DNA of 32,766 bases from assembly GCA_003567685.1 (NCBI GenBank), contig PWYW01000019.1, positions 1 to 32,766 on the forward strand, in the 5' to 3' direction. The position numbers and the translations under genes are program-made. Shown in pieces: positions 32,647-32,766 of the stretch. Positions within the stretch are counted from its first letter, which is position 1. Each line of letters opens with the position of its first letter. This DNA comes from Gammaproteobacteria bacterium (lineage in GTDB: Bacteria; Pseudomonadota; Gammaproteobacteria; Xanthomonadales; Wenzhouxiangellaceae). The notes beneath the pieces are model-generated. The model was not told where the DNA came from. It did not search any database and saw nothing but the letters and a program-made list of their open reading frames with translations.

Positions 32647-32766
32647 ATGTCCAAGGCAAAGTTCGAACGCAGCAAGCCGCACGTGAATGTCGGCACGATT
32701 GGCCACGTTGACCACGGCAAGACCACGCTGACCGCGGCGCTGACCAAGGTGTGCGCTGAAGCTCGC
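32647..32766 (+). CDS. tuf: Elongation factor Tu, 5' end (continues beyond window)
   Basis: The first 40 codons, [20 protein letters not shown] then [15 protein letters not shown], are unmistakable EF-Tu with the G1 loop [12 protein letters not shown] lies 10 bases before the ATG. The right edge of the window truncates the gene. The order tRNA-Tyr, tRNA-Gly, tRNA-Thr, tuf matches the tufB operon of other gammaproteobacteria, so tRNAs and tuf are probably co-transcribed. Confidence 0.97.
   Translation, partial: MSKAKFERSKPHVNVGTIGHVDHGKTTLTAALTKVCAEAR

Overview
The window is a GC-rich, densely packed stretch of a bacterial chromosome. It runs from the 3' end of a 5S rRNA gene at the left edge to the start of an EF-Tu gene at the right edge. 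The gene set points to a Gammaproteobacterium: ubiE-ubiJ-ubiB, a DUF971 gene beside ubiE, a TruC-type pseudouridine synthase, ribF-ileS-lspA, rplY-pth-ychF and a tRNA-Tyr-Gly-Thr-tuf cluster. A Xanthomonadales or Wenzhouxiangella-like relative is my guess from overall flavour; I could not test it.

Layout. 1-146: 5S rRNA tail and terminator. 207-5208 (minus): AbgT-family transporter, DUF971 protein, then ubiE, ubiJ and ubiB for ubiquinone synthesis. 5326-6699 (minus): a cystathionine beta-synthase gene cut by one in-frame TAA. 6851-8592 (minus): a small DUF465 protein with a strong terminator, then two overlapping envelope lipoprotein genes (DUF4398 and OmpA-like). 8643-12798 (minus): a tyrosine/homogentisate catabolic run in pathway order, hppD, hmgA, fumarylacetoacetate hydrolase, maiA. 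A MarR regulator (12929-13354, plus) diverges from it, with a candidate operator lying on the hppD promoter.

13355-19436 is a repeat-rich region between housekeeping blocks. It holds a serine beta-lactamase-like hydrolase, a lysine-rich histone-like protein translationally coupled to truC, and an M14 cytosolic-type carboxypeptidase. The gaps hold two copies of a ~280-bp repeat, two short inverted-repeat-bounded units, and a 268-bp MITE-like element with 34-bp terminal inverted repeats. 19437-23920 carries a NarL-type response regulator, a 3-hydroxybutyrate dehydrogenase, a 3-hydroxybutyrate-oligomer hydrolase predicted to be a lipoprotein, and an alpha/beta hydrolase. This looks like a small polyhydroxybutyrate-oligomer utilisation locus. 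24284-32766 (plus) is housekeeping: ribF, ileS, lspA, a Bax-inhibitor-1 family membrane protein, rplY, pth, ychF, three tRNAs and tuf.

The most unusual feature is a family of degenerate 7-bp tandem repeats, purine-rich on one strand (consensus close to GTRARAG). They sit at gene ends throughout the window. They occupy all three gaps of the tyrosine operon, each time as facing arms able to form a stem, and recur as single-strand arrays after the 3-hydroxybutyrate dehydrogenase gene, before rplY and before ychF. No CRISPR array, prophage or transposase gene was seen.
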